Positions 17,199 to 25,431 of a DNA stretch of 64,000 bases are shown here, one piece after another; within the stretch, counting starts at the first letter, position 1, and every line of letters starts with the position of its first letter. The notes under the pieces are model-generated. The model saw only the letters and a program-made list of their open reading frames with translations. It was not told the DNA's origin and did not search any database. The position numbers were made by a program, and so were the translations under genes. This DNA comes from Alphaproteobacteria bacterium. GTDB taxonomy: Bacteria; Pseudomonadota; Alphaproteobacteria; UBA8366. The DNA is taken from positions 1 to 64,000 of the forward strand of contig JANQKC010000032.1 of assembly GCA_028281325.1 (NCBI GenBank), written 5' to 3'.

Positions 17199-18920
17199 AT
17201 GAGCGGGAAGAAGAAGGTCGTCGGGACGGGCGGGGAATTGCTGATGCATCAACTCGTCGCCCAAGATGTCGAGTATGCGTTTACCAACACGGGCAGCGCG
17301 GAGGCCGGCTTCTTCGACGCCTTCCTGACCGTGCCCGGCGTGCAGCCGATCCTGCTGCTCGCCGAATCGCTCGTGCTGTCCGCTGCCGACGGATACGCCA
17401 AGGCCGCGAACAAAACCGCCTTCGTAAACGTGCATCTGGCGGCAGGCACGCGCCAGGGTTCGGGCCAGCTTCAGAACGCGTATTTCGACGGCTCGCCGAT
17501 GGTGGTGACCGCGGCCTTGCGCGACAACGGCACCTTCGGCGACCACAATACGCTGGGCGCGTCGAGCGGTTTCTCGCAGATGGGCGCGGTCGAGGACATC
17601 ACCAAGAAGCGCTGGGAGGTGATCGATGCGCGCGGCATCCCGCTTGCGACGCGACGCGCGTTCAAGGAGGCGGGGACCATGCCGTCCGGGCCGGTCTATC
17701 TCGCCTTCTCCAGCCCGGCGCTCGACGCGACGGATGTCGAGGGGATGATCCAGGCGGCCCATCCGCTGGAAATGGCGGAGACGCCAGGCGGGTCCACGCT
17801 GGGTAAGATGCACGACGCCTTGCTCAACGCCGAAAACCCGTTGCTGCTGGTCGGCCCGGACGTGCGGTCCGCCGGCGCGCAGCGGGAAGTCCTGGATCTG
17901 TCGGAGAACTACGCCCTGCCGACGGCGGTCGGGTTCTATGACTACGGCGCCTTCCCGCTGAAACATCCGAATTATGTCGGGATGATCGACACCCTTCCCG
18001 ACAGCGGCTACGACGTCGTCTTCTGCGTCGGGTACCGGCAGAACACCCGCGCCAGTGCGAAGGACGAGAAATTCACCGACTGCGGCACGATCATTGCCAT
18101 CGGCCACGACCCGGCGGTGATGGGCAACACCTTCGCGCTTGACCTCGACCTTTGGGGCAATGTCCGGCACACGCTGACCGCCCTGAACGCGCTGTGGAAG
18201 CCGGACCACGCGAATCTGCAGCATATCCAGAAACGCAAGCAGGACTTGTTCGCTCAAAGCGAGGCGCGGGCCGCGGCGCAGGCGGGCGAGGCCTCGGAGC
18301 GCAGCGCGGAAAAACCGATCCATCCGGTCTATCTCGGCGACGCCATGGCGCGGACCCTGGCCGAGAACACGATGCTGGTGACCGAAAACTTCCGGGCGTC
18401 GGACCACCTCATGCCCTTCGGCTACGGCGACAACGACTGGAGCATGGTGCGGACCTACGGTGGCAGCCTGGGCTACGGCCTCGGCGGCGCAATCGGCGCG
18501 CAGCTCGGGGCGCCGGACCGGCCGGTCGTGCTCAGCATCGGCGACGGCGGGGTGATGTACAGTTCATCCGGCTTCTGGACGATGGCGCGCTACAGCCTGC
18601 CGATCCTGACGATCGTCTGGAACAACATGCAGTACCAGACGGTGCGCACGAATTTCGCATCCTGGGGCGGCAGCATGAAAGAGCAGAACCGTTATCCGGA
18701 AACCTTCCTCGGCGACCCGGCGATCGATTTCGTGATGCTCGCGAAGGCGCAGGGGATCGAGGGCATGCATGTGCATGAGCCGGGCGAGCTGGAGGCAGCG
18801 CTGCAACGCGGCCGCGACGCGCAGGCTGCGGGCGAGCCCTTCCTGCTCGACGTTCATATCGCCAATGTCGGCGCGGGCGCGGACCAGAGTTGGTACATGC
18901 CGCATGCGCCGCAATCCTGA
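17199..18920 (+). CDS. ThDP-dependent enzyme, benzoylformate-decarboxylase-like
   Basis: A 573-residue three-domain thiamine-diphosphate enzyme. The PYR domain has the catalytic Glu (LLLAESLVLSAADGYAKA, E56) and the motif NVHLAAGTRQGSG (H79) that matches the His-containing NLHSAAG segment of benzoylformate decarboxylase. The PP domain carries the cofactor motif IGDGGVMYSSSGFWTM through VWNN. It likely decarboxylates or ligates a 2-oxo acid, possibly aromatic. A GGGAG ribosome site precedes ATG 17199. The RidA-family gene follows 13 bases later, so the two form an operon. Substrate is not determinable; acetolactate-synthase-like or lyase activity is an alternative. Confidence 0.86.
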   Translation: MSGKKKVVGTGGELLMHQLVAQDVEYAFTNTGSAEAGFFDAFLTVPGVQPILLLAESLVLSAADGYAKAANKTAFVNVHLAAGTRQGSGQLQNAYFDGSPMVVTAALRDNGTFGDHNTLGASSGFSQMGAVEDITKKRWEVIDARGIPLATRRAFKEAGTMPSGPVYLAFSSPALDATDVEGMIQAAHPLEMAETPGGSTLGKMHDALLNAENPLLLVGPDVRSAGAQREVLDLSENYALPTAVGFYDYGAFPLKHPNYVGMIDTLPDSGYDVVFCVGYRQNTRASAKDEKFTDCGTIIAIGHDPAVMGNTFALDLDLWGNVRHTLTALNALWKPDHANLQHIQKRKQDLFAQSEARAAAQAGEASERSAEKPIHPVYLGDAMARTLAENTMLVTENFRASDHLMPFGYGDNDWSMVRTYGGSLGYGLGGAIGAQLGAPDRPVVLSIGDGGVMYSSSGFWTMARYSLPILTIVWNNMQYQTVRTNFASWGGSMKEQNRYPETFLGDPAIDFVMLAKAQGIEGMHVHEPGELEAALQRGRDAQAAGEPFLLDVHIANVGAGADQSWYMPHAPQS

Positions 18921-18933
18921 GGGGGAGTTGACC

Positions 18934-19344
18934 ATGCCGCACGAACGTTACCGGACCTACGCCCACACCATGACCCACGACGGCGAGGAATTCGAATACG
19001 AGCTCGCCATGGCCGTGAAGGCCGGCAACCGGATTTGGGTGCGCGGCCAAACCGGTTTGGACTTCGACGGGAACTTCATCGGCGAAGGCGACCCCGCCGC
19101 GCAGGCCGACAATGCGCTGCGCTGCACCGATATCCTGCTGCGCGAGGCCGGCGCGTCCCTCAACGACATCGTCAAGACGACTGTGTATCTGACCGACCGG
19201 GAATACCGGGTGCCGGTCTTCTCCGTCCTCGCGCGCTGGCTGAAGGGCGTCTGCCCCTGCCAGACGGGCTTGATCGTCAATGGGTTGGCGCGTCCGGAAA
19301 TGATGATGGAGATCGATGTCGAGGCGGTGATCGCCGAGGATTGA
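18934..19344 (+). CDS. RidA-family (YjgF/YER057c/UK114) protein
   Basis: A 136-residue RidA-fold protein: IWVRGQTGLDFDGNFIGEGD, AGASLNDIVKTTVYLTD and VNGLARPEMMMEIDVEAV. The Arg in GLARPEM sits where the imine-deaminating Arg of RidA lies. Family members hydrolyse reactive enamine/imine intermediates or act in catabolic pathways. GGGGGAG precedes the ATG. The pairing with a ThDP enzyme 13 bases upstream suggests it clears or processes a reactive intermediate of that enzyme; this is inference. Confidence 0.9.
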   Translation: MPHERYRTYAHTMTHDGEEFEYELAMAVKAGNRIWVRGQTGLDFDGNFIGEGDPAAQADNALRCTDILLREAGASLNDIVKTTVYLTDREYRVPVFSVLARWLKGVCPCQTGLIVNGLARPEMMMEIDVEAVIAED

Positions 19345-19440
19345 ACTGTGCGAAGGTGTGCCTGCCGGTTTTTGAAAAACGCGCCGTCCTGCTAAGGTCG
19401 ACTCGAGGAATCAACATCTTTGCAGCCGCGGAGTGGCCCT

Positions 19441-20316
19441 ATGAAAAAACGGAAATATGATCGCAGCGCCGAGGATCTCGGCAATGTCGTCGGCCTCGAA
19501 CACATGAATGTGGCGGTGCCGGATCAACGGCTGGCGACCCTGTTCTACATCATGGGGCTGGGCTTCACGCGCGATCCGTATCTGGTCACCGGCGTGACGA
19601 ACATGTGGGTCAACATGGGCCGCAGCCAATTCCATCTGCCGGTCGGCGACCCGCAGGTCGTTCGGGGCTGTACCGGCCTCGTCGTGCCGTCGCTTGACGA
19701 TCTTGTCGGCCGGCTGGAAACGGTTCGCGGCGATTTGGCGGGCACGAAGTTCGGATTTAAGGCGGGCAAACGTCACGTCGATGTTACCTGCCCCTGGGGC
19801 AACCGCCTGCGCTGCCACCAACCGGACAGTCGGTTCGGACCGATTCGCCTCGGCATTCCGTATGCCGAGTTCGACGTCCCGATGGGAACGGCGGCCGGGA
19901 TTGCGCGCTTCTACAGCGATGTCCTGGGGGCGCCCGCGACGGTCGAGAAGGCGGGCCGCGGGCGGGCGGCGCGGATTTGCGTGGGGCCGAGCCAGTCGCT
20001 CATCTTCCGCGAAACCGGCAAGAAGCTGCCGGCCTATGACGGTCACCACCTCCAACTTTACGTCGGCGACTTTTCCGGCCCGCACAAGAAGTTGCTGAAG
20101 CGAAAGGTGATCACGCAGGAGAGTAACCAGCATCAATACCGTTTCGTCGACATCTACGATCCGAAAAACGGCAAGGTGCTGTACCAGTTGGAGCATGAAA
20201 TCCGGTCGATGACGCATCCGCTCTACGCGCGGCCGATGATCAACCGCAACCCGGCGATCACCAATAACGCCTATGCGGACGGCCACCAGGAATACGCGTG
20301 GGCCCAGCCGGTCTGA
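19441..20316 (+). CDS. VOC-superfamily protein, two-domain (glyoxalase / extradiol-dioxygenase fold)
   Basis: A 291-residue protein with two VOC modules: LEHMNVAVPDQRLATLFYIM near residue 21 (His as metal ligand) and, in the second half, GIPYAEFDVPMGTAAGIARF, DGHHLQLYVGDF and a final GKVLYQLEHEIRS with a candidate Glu ligand. The layout is like that of type-I extradiol dioxygenases and glyoxalase-like enzymes. It lies 96 bases after the RidA gene on the same strand and may belong with it. The start ATG 19441 is chosen over an in-frame TTG at 19420. Catalytic activity is likely but unproven. Confidence 0.8.
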   Translation: MKKRKYDRSAEDLGNVVGLEHMNVAVPDQRLATLFYIMGLGFTRDPYLVTGVTNMWVNMGRSQFHLPVGDPQVVRGCTGLVVPSLDDLVGRLETVRGDLAGTKFGFKAGKRHVDVTCPWGNRLRCHQPDSRFGPIRLGIPYAEFDVPMGTAAGIARFYSDVLGAPATVEKAGRGRAARICVGPSQSLIFRETGKKLPAYDGHHLQLYVGDFSGPHKKLLKRKVITQESNQHQYRFVDIYDPKNGKVLYQLEHEIRSMTHPLYARPMINRNPAITNNAYADGHQEYAWAQPV

Positions 20317-20322
20317 GGCTGC

Positions 20323-20835
20323 CTAGCGGATGAACCGCTCGACATAGTCGGAACCGAGCCCGACGGATTCGAAATGCTTGCGCGCCGCGGCGACCCGGTC
20401 GAACACGTCGGTTGAGCCGATGGTCTTGCCCTCCTCGTCGCAATACAGCAGCGCGCCGGAGTTGTGGAAGAGGGTGAGCATGCTGTCGCCCTCGTCCACG
20501 ACCAGGGTGTGCACGTCCCCCGGCGGTTCGAACAGATAGCTGCCCGCCGTGGCGACCCAGTCGCGTTCGAGATAGCGCCAGCGGCCCTCAAGCACGAAGC
20601 CGTGGACCGGCGCGGGATGGCGGTGGCGCGAGACGACGCCCGCCTCGGTCACCTTGGTCAGGTGGACCCAGTAGCCCTGGCTGACATTCAGGCAAAGCGG
20701 CCGCGACCAACGGCCGGGACCGTTCGGCACCCAGAGGCGCTCGTCCTCGGGTTCGCGGCCGTCCTTCCAGAAGATTTCATCCAGCATGTCCTGGGGGACC
20801 AGCGGCGAATAACGCTTCTCAACCGTGTCGGGCAT
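20323..20835 (-). CDS. cupin protein, 2,4'-dihydroxyacetophenone-dioxygenase-like
   Basis: A 170-residue cupin with HRHPAPVHGFVLEGRWRYLE (His-x-His, then His and Glu-region) and GSYLFEPPGDVHTLVV (third His). Overall order and the N-terminal WVPNGPGRWSRPLCLN segment resemble the 2,4'-dihydroxyacetophenone dioxygenase/ChrR-like cupins, which use a single iron to cleave side chains of aromatic ketones. It is convergent with the VOC gene (six bases between stops). The start ATG 20835 is the first supported by the domain; upstream frame is intergenic. Confidence 0.78.
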   Translation of the reverse strand: MPDTVEKRYSPLVPQDMLDEIFWKDGREPEDERLWVPNGPGRWSRPLCLNVSQGYWVHLTKVTEAGVVSRHRHPAPVHGFVLEGRWRYLERDWVATAGSYLFEPPGDVHTLVVDEGDSMLTLFHNSGALLYCDEEGKTIGSTDVFDRVAAARKHFESVGLGSDYVERFIR

Positions 20836-20954
20836 CGGTCTCACCTGAAAATTGTCGATCCGACGACTATAGTGAACGGGCGGCGGGTTCGCCAAATCAG
20901 GCGTATGGGTGCGCGCGGCCGTGGGGGTGCATGCAACGGGGAGGAGGCGACGCG

Positions 20955-21188
20955 ATGGCGACATTCTATATGGTGGAGATGCACTATCCGGCGTCGGAGA
21001 ACCGCGCCGCGTTCGACGCCTTCTATCGCAACCATATCTCGATGCTGCTGACGATCGACGGGTTTCTGTCGGCGCAGCGCGGCGTGCGAATCTACCCGGA
21101 GGGAAAGGCGGCGGTGCCGGATGGGCCGGCGGAGGGGTGGACCGTGCGGACCTTCCGGCCGATCCACGCGCCCCGACACCCGGGTTAG
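20955..21188 (+). CDS. short protein, possibly truncated EthD/ABM-like ferredoxin-fold
   Basis: A 77-residue protein that starts like a small alpha-beta barrel (FYMVEMHYPASENRAAFDAF, then HISMLLTIDGFLSAQR), a pattern common in EthD-like or antibiotic-monooxygenase-like proteins of 95-200 residues. The second half (GVRIYPEGKAAVPDG onward) loses that character and ends early, ten bases before the convergent TauD stop. It may be a truncated copy. A GGAGG site ahead of ATG 20955 still looks functional. Confidence 0.55.
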   Translation: MATFYMVEMHYPASENRAAFDAFYRNHISMLLTIDGFLSAQRGVRIYPEGKAAVPDGPAEGWTVRTFRPIHAPRHPG

Positions 21189-21197
21189 GCCGGCGGC

Positions 21198-22193
21198 CTA
21201 TTCGGCGGCGTGCGCCTGATTCGATTGCGTGTTGTCCAGCAGCGTCAGCCGCCACATCTCGCGCGGATGTTTCTCGGAGTCGAACCCGGTCGCCGCGTGG
21301 ATGGTGCATCGGTTGTCCCACACGACGATGTCGCCCGGCTGCCAACACCATTTCACCGTGAACTCCGGCCCGGTCACGTAGGGCAGCATGTCGCGCCAGA
21401 TGCGGACGCTGTCATGCTCGACGCCTTCCAGATCGCAGGTGTCCAGATCGTCGCCGGAAAATGCTTGTCCTTTCGGCAGTACGGCGCAGGTCGAACTGTT
21501 CAAACCGTACAGCGCAAGCTCACCGCTGACCGGATGCTTCAGCACGACCGGCACGCGCCGGGGCGGGTTGGCCGCCCGCTGTTCCGGCGTCAGCACCGGA
21601 TAATCGGGGGAGTAGAGATTGATCTTCTTGTCATGATGCGCGAGTGAGCAGACCGCCTCCAGCCCGGCGAGTTCGCTTTTCTTCGCGTCGTCGAGCCGCG
21701 CATAGGCGCCGCGCGTATCGGCGAACAGCGTTTCGCCGCCCCGCGGCGGCGCTTGCCGGCAATGGAAGACCGAGCCGATCGGCGGGTTGTCCCGGAAGGT
21801 GGAATCGGTATGCCAGACGGGCCGGCGGGTTTCCGGATTGTAACGGATATCCTCGTCGCTGGTCAGCGCGGGAACCTTGGCGAACTGCGCCGTCCGGTTG
21901 CCCGACTCGTCCTTGGTGTTGCCGATCCGCAGGATCGGATATCCCGTTACCATCTTATCTTCGCGGGCCGCCAGACTTTGGTTCTCGACCGCGCCGAAGA
22001 CATCCGACCACGCCACCAGTTCGTCGGGCGTGGTCTCGGTCAGATCCTCGCCGCGCACCGCCAGCAAGCCGCCATGCCGGGTCCAGAGGTCGAAGGCGTC
22101 GCGCTGGAAAGCCGCATTGGCCAGATCGGTCCGGGTCACGCCCTCGATCACGAGGCCGAAATCGCCATTCAGTGTTGAGGTTTTGTGTTCCAT
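21198..22193 (-). CDS. TauD/TfdA-family Fe(II)/2-oxoglutarate dioxygenase
   Basis: A 331-residue dioxygenase. The iron ligands are visible as HxD in PVWHTDSTFRDNPP and the distal His in DNRCTIHAATGF; the 2-oxoglutarate-binding Arg lies in REMWRLTL. GGETLFADTRGAYARL is the usual conserved core. The family hydroxylates taurine, aryloxy-acids and many other small acids, releasing sulfite, phenols or similar. No sulfonate transporter is present next to it. The start is ATG 22193; upstream in-frame sequence is the intergenic gap. Confidence 0.9.
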   Translation of the reverse strand: MEHKTSTLNGDFGLVIEGVTRTDLANAAFQRDAFDLWTRHGGLLAVRGEDLTETTPDELVAWSDVFGAVENQSLAAREDKMVTGYPILRIGNTKDESGNRTAQFAKVPALTSDEDIRYNPETRRPVWHTDSTFRDNPPIGSVFHCRQAPPRGGETLFADTRGAYARLDDAKKSELAGLEAVCSLAHHDKKINLYSPDYPVLTPEQRAANPPRRVPVVLKHPVSGELALYGLNSSTCAVLPKGQAFSGDDLDTCDLEGVEHDSVRIWRDMLPYVTGPEFTVKWCWQPGDIVVWDNRCTIHAATGFDSEKHPREMWRLTLLDNTQSNQAHAAE

Positions 22194-22334
22194 GGGTATC
22201 GCTCGGTCCGTTGGGATTGTTTCGCCAGGATGGATGTTTTCGGTAGGCGTAGCATTAAGAATAGCGTAACCCGGTCTCCCGGCAACAGCCGGATGATGGT
22301 ATCGAGTTATGTCGCGCGGCGAAGGGAGGGGACG

Positions 22335-22958
22335 ATGGCGCAATCGAGCAGGTTTTGGGACCGGATCGCCGACCGTTATGCGAAGAGGCCGGTCTCCGAC
22401 GAAGCCGCCTATCAGAAGAAACTGGAGATCACCCGAGGATACTTGCGGCCGGACATGGTCGTGTTGGAGTTCGGCTGCGGCACCGGGTCGACCGCCATCG
22501 CCCACGCGCCTTATGTGAAGCATATCCGGGCCATCGATTTTTCGCCGAAGATGATCGAGATCGCCCGCGGCAAGGCCGCGGCGGGCAAGGTGGAGAACGT
22601 GACCTTCGAGGTCGCGGCCATCGAGGATCTAAACGCGCCGGACGAAAGCGTCGACGTGGTGATGGGGCACAGCATCCTGCATCTGCTGGAAGACCGGGAC
22701 GCCGCGATCGCCAAGGTCTACCGGCTGCTCAAACCCGGCGGCGTCTTCGTCACCAACACGGTTTGCCTCGGCGACCGGATGCGCTTTTTCAAATACATCC
22801 TGCCGATCGGAAGGGCCGTCGGCTTGGCTCCCCTTGTCCGGGTCATCACCGAGCAGGACATCGTGGACAGCCTGACCGCCGGCGGTTTCGCGATCGACCA
22901 TCACTGGCGACCGGAGAAAAGCATCGGCGTGTTTATCGTGGCGAAGAAGGCGGGGTAG
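22335..22958 (+). CDS. class-I SAM-dependent methyltransferase
   Basis: A 207-residue methyltransferase with motif I VVLEFGCGTGSTAIAHA (about 42-58), acidic end of strand 2 in IRAIDFSPKMIEIARGKA, and motif post-I/II VDVVMGHSILHLLED and LLKPGGVFV. It belongs to the Methyltransf_11/25 type with unknown acceptor. A GGGAGGGG ribosome site precedes ATG 22335. The gene is divergent from the TauD gene. Its last 26 bases overlap the end of the convergent DsbA-like gene. Confidence 0.88.
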   Translation: MAQSSRFWDRIADRYAKRPVSDEAAYQKKLEITRGYLRPDMVVLEFGCGTGSTAIAHAPYVKHIRAIDFSPKMIEIARGKAAAGKVENVTFEVAAIEDLNAPDESVDVVMGHSILHLLEDRDAAIAKVYRLLKPGGVFVTNTVCLGDRMRFFKYILPIGRAVGLAPLVRVITEQDIVDSLTAGGFAIDHHWRPEKSIGVFIVAKKAG

Positions 22959-23748
22959 TGGCGGCATTGCGTTGGCAGACGCCTTGCGTGCCTTCCGCCG
23001 CCTCCAAATCGACGAGTGTTTCCCATTGCTCGCGCGTGAGGGCGCCTTGCACGATGGTGCGGCCGACGACGAAGGAGGGGATTCCCGTGAATCCGAGGTG
23101 TTTGGCGAGTTGGTTGTTTCGGCGAAGGACGGCGTCGCTTCCCGCCGCGTTCATGTCGCCCAACAGCCGATCCGGATCGAGGCCGACCTTGGCGGCGACA
23201 TAGCGGAACAGGTCGTCGGTCGGTATGCCGCGGGTCTTCATCAGCGTCTCGTGGAATTGCACGTATTTGCCCTGACGCGCGGCGGCCAGCGCGGCGCGCG
23301 CCGCGCGGTCGGATGCCGGGCCGAGGATCGGCCATTCCTTGAAAACGATCCGCACGCGCGGATCCTCCGCTTGAATGGCGCTGAGATACCCCGCGGCGAC
23401 CCGGCAATACGGGCATTGATAGTCGAAGAACTCGACGATCGTCACCGCCGCGTCGGCGGGGCCGGACGCCGGGTCGGCCGGATCGTTGAACAGCGCGGTG
23501 CAGATATCGCCGACCGGCGTCGCGGTTTGCGCCTCGTCCCCGAAGTCGACGCCCGCCAGCGGCGCGGCCGCCGGGTCCGGAGCCGATGCGCCACCCGACA
23601 GGATCAAATCCCGGAACCCCGCCGGATCCTGCCGCTCTGCGAATTCGAAATCGCCTGCCGGCCGGTTCGTTATCAACACGTTGATCCCAATCAGGGCCGC
23701 GGCGACAAGCACCAAAAACACGTAGTTCTGCGGTTTGGCTTTTCTCAT
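22933..23748 (-). CDS. DsbA-family thioredoxin-fold protein, membrane-anchored or secreted
   Basis: A 271-residue protein with an N-terminal hydrophobic helix (YVFLVLVAAALIGINVLI, 9-26) and a DsbA-like domain. The redox motif CPYC occurs in EFFDYQCPYCRVAAGYL around residue 115, and the cis-Pro loop in GFTGIPSFVVG. It resembles the BdbD/Com1-like oxidoreductases that form or isomerise disulfides in the periplasm. No DsbB partner is adjacent. The 3' end overlaps the methyltransferase gene. Confidence 0.9.
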   Translation of the reverse strand: MRKAKPQNYVFLVLVAAALIGINVLITNRPAGDFEFAERQDPAGFRDLILSGGASAPDPAAAPLAGVDFGDEAQTATPVGDICTALFNDPADPASGPADAAVTIVEFFDYQCPYCRVAAGYLSAIQAEDPRVRIVFKEWPILGPASDRAARAALAAARQGKYVQFHETLMKTRGIPTDDLFRYVAAKVGLDPDRLLGDMNAAGSDAVLRRNNQLAKHLGFTGIPSFVVGRTIVQGALTREQWETLVDLEAAEGTQGVCQRNAATTPPSSPR

Positions 23749-23868
23749 CCCCGATCGATGCCACAGTCGCGCGGCGCGCGCATCACAATCGTTGGTGATT
23801 TCGGGATTTGTTAAGGGTCCGGCCGATATCCTCTACGTCGGATCCGAATTCCTGATAGGTGGTCAAGA

Positions 23869-24333
23869 ATGAAACCGAGTTTGATCTACGTCGAATTGAA
23901 GACCGGTCATGACGATAACGGTCCAGGATGGATTGGTTTCGCCGGTTCATCGAAGTCTGGGGCAACTATCTATTTTAATGGTAAGGCGTTCAAAAGTCTT
24001 AAAGGTTCCAGTTTCAGCGCCAATTACTACGAGGCGGAATCCGGCGATGAATATTGGATTTCCGGCGTCAAGAAGAACGGGCAAGATCGTCATTGGGCGG
24101 GCAGCGGCAAGGTTGAGATCGACGAAGACGCAATTGCTCCCTATCTTGAATTGGTGAATCTCTCCGCTCTCCCGAGTAACATCGTGCCCACTCGTCTCGA
24201 GCCTTCAGAGTTCAATCAGGAACACCATGACAGAGAGAATGAAGCGGGGCGGCACGATTACGAGGCGATATTGGGACGACGCCCCATATCAAGAGCCGTG
24301 GGGCATTTGACGAGGTTATCGGACGAGAAGTGA
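23869..24333 (+). CDS. orphan small protein of a widely scattered unknown family
   Basis: A 154-residue soluble protein beginning MKPSLIYVELKTGHDDNGPG and containing WIGFAGSSKSGATIYFNGKA and EYWISGVKKNGQDRHWAGSG. I recall this small family as scattered across unrelated proteobacteria and sometimes mislabelled as a DXP-synthase; its function is unknown. Base composition here is clearly lower in GC than the neighbours, with AAA, TTT and TCT codons, which suggests transfer. The final 40 residues are unlike the family and run into decayed sequence, so the natural C-terminus may be altered. Confidence 0.7.
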   Translation: MKPSLIYVELKTGHDDNGPGWIGFAGSSKSGATIYFNGKAFKSLKGSSFSANYYEAESGDEYWISGVKKNGQDRHWAGSGKVEIDEDAIAPYLELVNLSALPSNIVPTRLEPSEFNQEHHDRENEAGRHDYEAILGRRPISRAVGHLTRLSDEK

Positions 24334-24554
24334 AACGCGGCTGTCGGGCAGTTCTCTGATTGCTGCCGCAGCTTCTGACATAGAGGTCATTGAACTGCGT
24401 TTTGGCTGTGTTGCCGGCCGACTCGCTGTTGCCGCCGTTGTCCCTTGAGGGCAAACTGGCGGAGCTGCACATCATGATGCTGCCGGATGGGTGTGAGAAC
24501 ATCGTCGAGTTCAAGCCTCAATCGCGCGACGGCGCATTTGTTGCCACATCCTAG
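24227..24554 (+). pseudogene. possible decayed coding sequence in several frames
   Basis: Overlapping and following the orphan gene are peptide-like stretches in shifting frames: 24227-24310 starts with ATG and reads MTERMKRGGTITRRYWDDAP onward to a stop; the next frame continues as FDEVIGREVKRGCRAVL; and 24384-24554 reads LAELHIMMLPDGCENIVEFK before a stop. Each looks protein-like but none forms a complete gene, as expected of a frameshifted remnant. The original gene cannot be identified by eye. It could also be chance. Confidence 0.35.
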
Positions 24555-24572
24555 CTGCAGCAGCTCTTTGGG

Positions 24573-25271
24573 TCAGGCGAGGTCGAACAGCAGAATTTCG
24601 GCCTGGTGTCCGGTTTCCAGGGTGATCGACGTTTCGTCCGAGATCGCGGCGCCGTCGCCCGCGCGAAGCTCGTCGCCGTTCAAGTGGACGATGCCGTTGG
24701 CGACATGCAGCCAAGCGCGGCGGGTTTTGTCGAACTCGTGGACCACGCGGTCGCCGCTTGAAAGCGCGCCCAGGTAGAGTTTGACGTCTTGGTGGACGGT
24801 CACCGCGCCGTCCGTTCCGTGACGGTCGGCGACGAGGCGTAGCCGGCCGCTATGGTCCGTGGGTTCGAACCGTTTCTGTTCGTAGCCGGGTGCGATGCCC
24901 GCGGCCTCCGGGATGATCCAGATCTGGAGGAAATGCACGGCGTCTTCCTTCGACGCGTTGAATTCGCTGTGCAGAATGCCGGTGCCGGCGGACATCCGCT
25001 GGACGTCGCCGGGCGCGACGACCGATCCGTTGCCGAGGCTGTCGCGATGTTCGAGCGCGCCGTCCAGTACGATCGTGACGATCTCCATGTCGCGATGGCC
25101 GTGTTCGCCGAAGCCCGCGCCGGGAACCACCCGGTCGTCGTTGATCACCCGCAACGCCCCGAACCCCATCTGTCCCGGGTCGTGGTAATCCCCGAAGGAG
25201 AATGTGTGCCGGCTGTCGAGCCAGCCAAGCTTGGTATGCCCGCGCGTGTCTCGGTCCCTGACGACGATCAT
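24573..25271 (-). CDS. pirin-family protein
   Basis: A 232-residue bicupin of the pirin (YhhW-like) type: HTFSFGDYHDPGQMGFGALR, then the metal site HGHRDMEIVTIVLDGALEHR and GDVQRMSAGTGILHSEFN, with WIIPEAAGIAPGYEQKRF following. Bacterial pirins show quercetin 2,3-dioxygenase activity in vitro or modulate metabolism. The start is ATG 25271, at the MIVVRDRDTR segment where the family begins; an upstream in-frame ATG would add 17 unrelated residues. Stands alone. Confidence 0.9.
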   Translation of the reverse strand: MIVVRDRDTRGHTKLGWLDSRHTFSFGDYHDPGQMGFGALRVINDDRVVPGAGFGEHGHRDMEIVTIVLDGALEHRDSLGNGSVVAPGDVQRMSAGTGILHSEFNASKEDAVHFLQIWIIPEAAGIAPGYEQKRFEPTDHSGRLRLVADRHGTDGAVTVHQDVKLYLGALSSGDRVVHEFDKTRRAWLHVANGIVHLNGDELRAGDGAAISDETSITLETGHQAEILLFDLA

Positions 25272-25431
25272 GCGACGCTCTCCCGCCAAGAGGCCGCCCA
25301 GCATGCGCGGCCCGTCCAACATTCACCGACTGGCTATGTGGTGGCGCACAGGTGGGAAGTCCATCCGTCGCCGTTACGCGCAAAACCGCGTTGAGGTCAG
25401 TCAAGGACGGGTACTATCGGAAATCGGCCTG

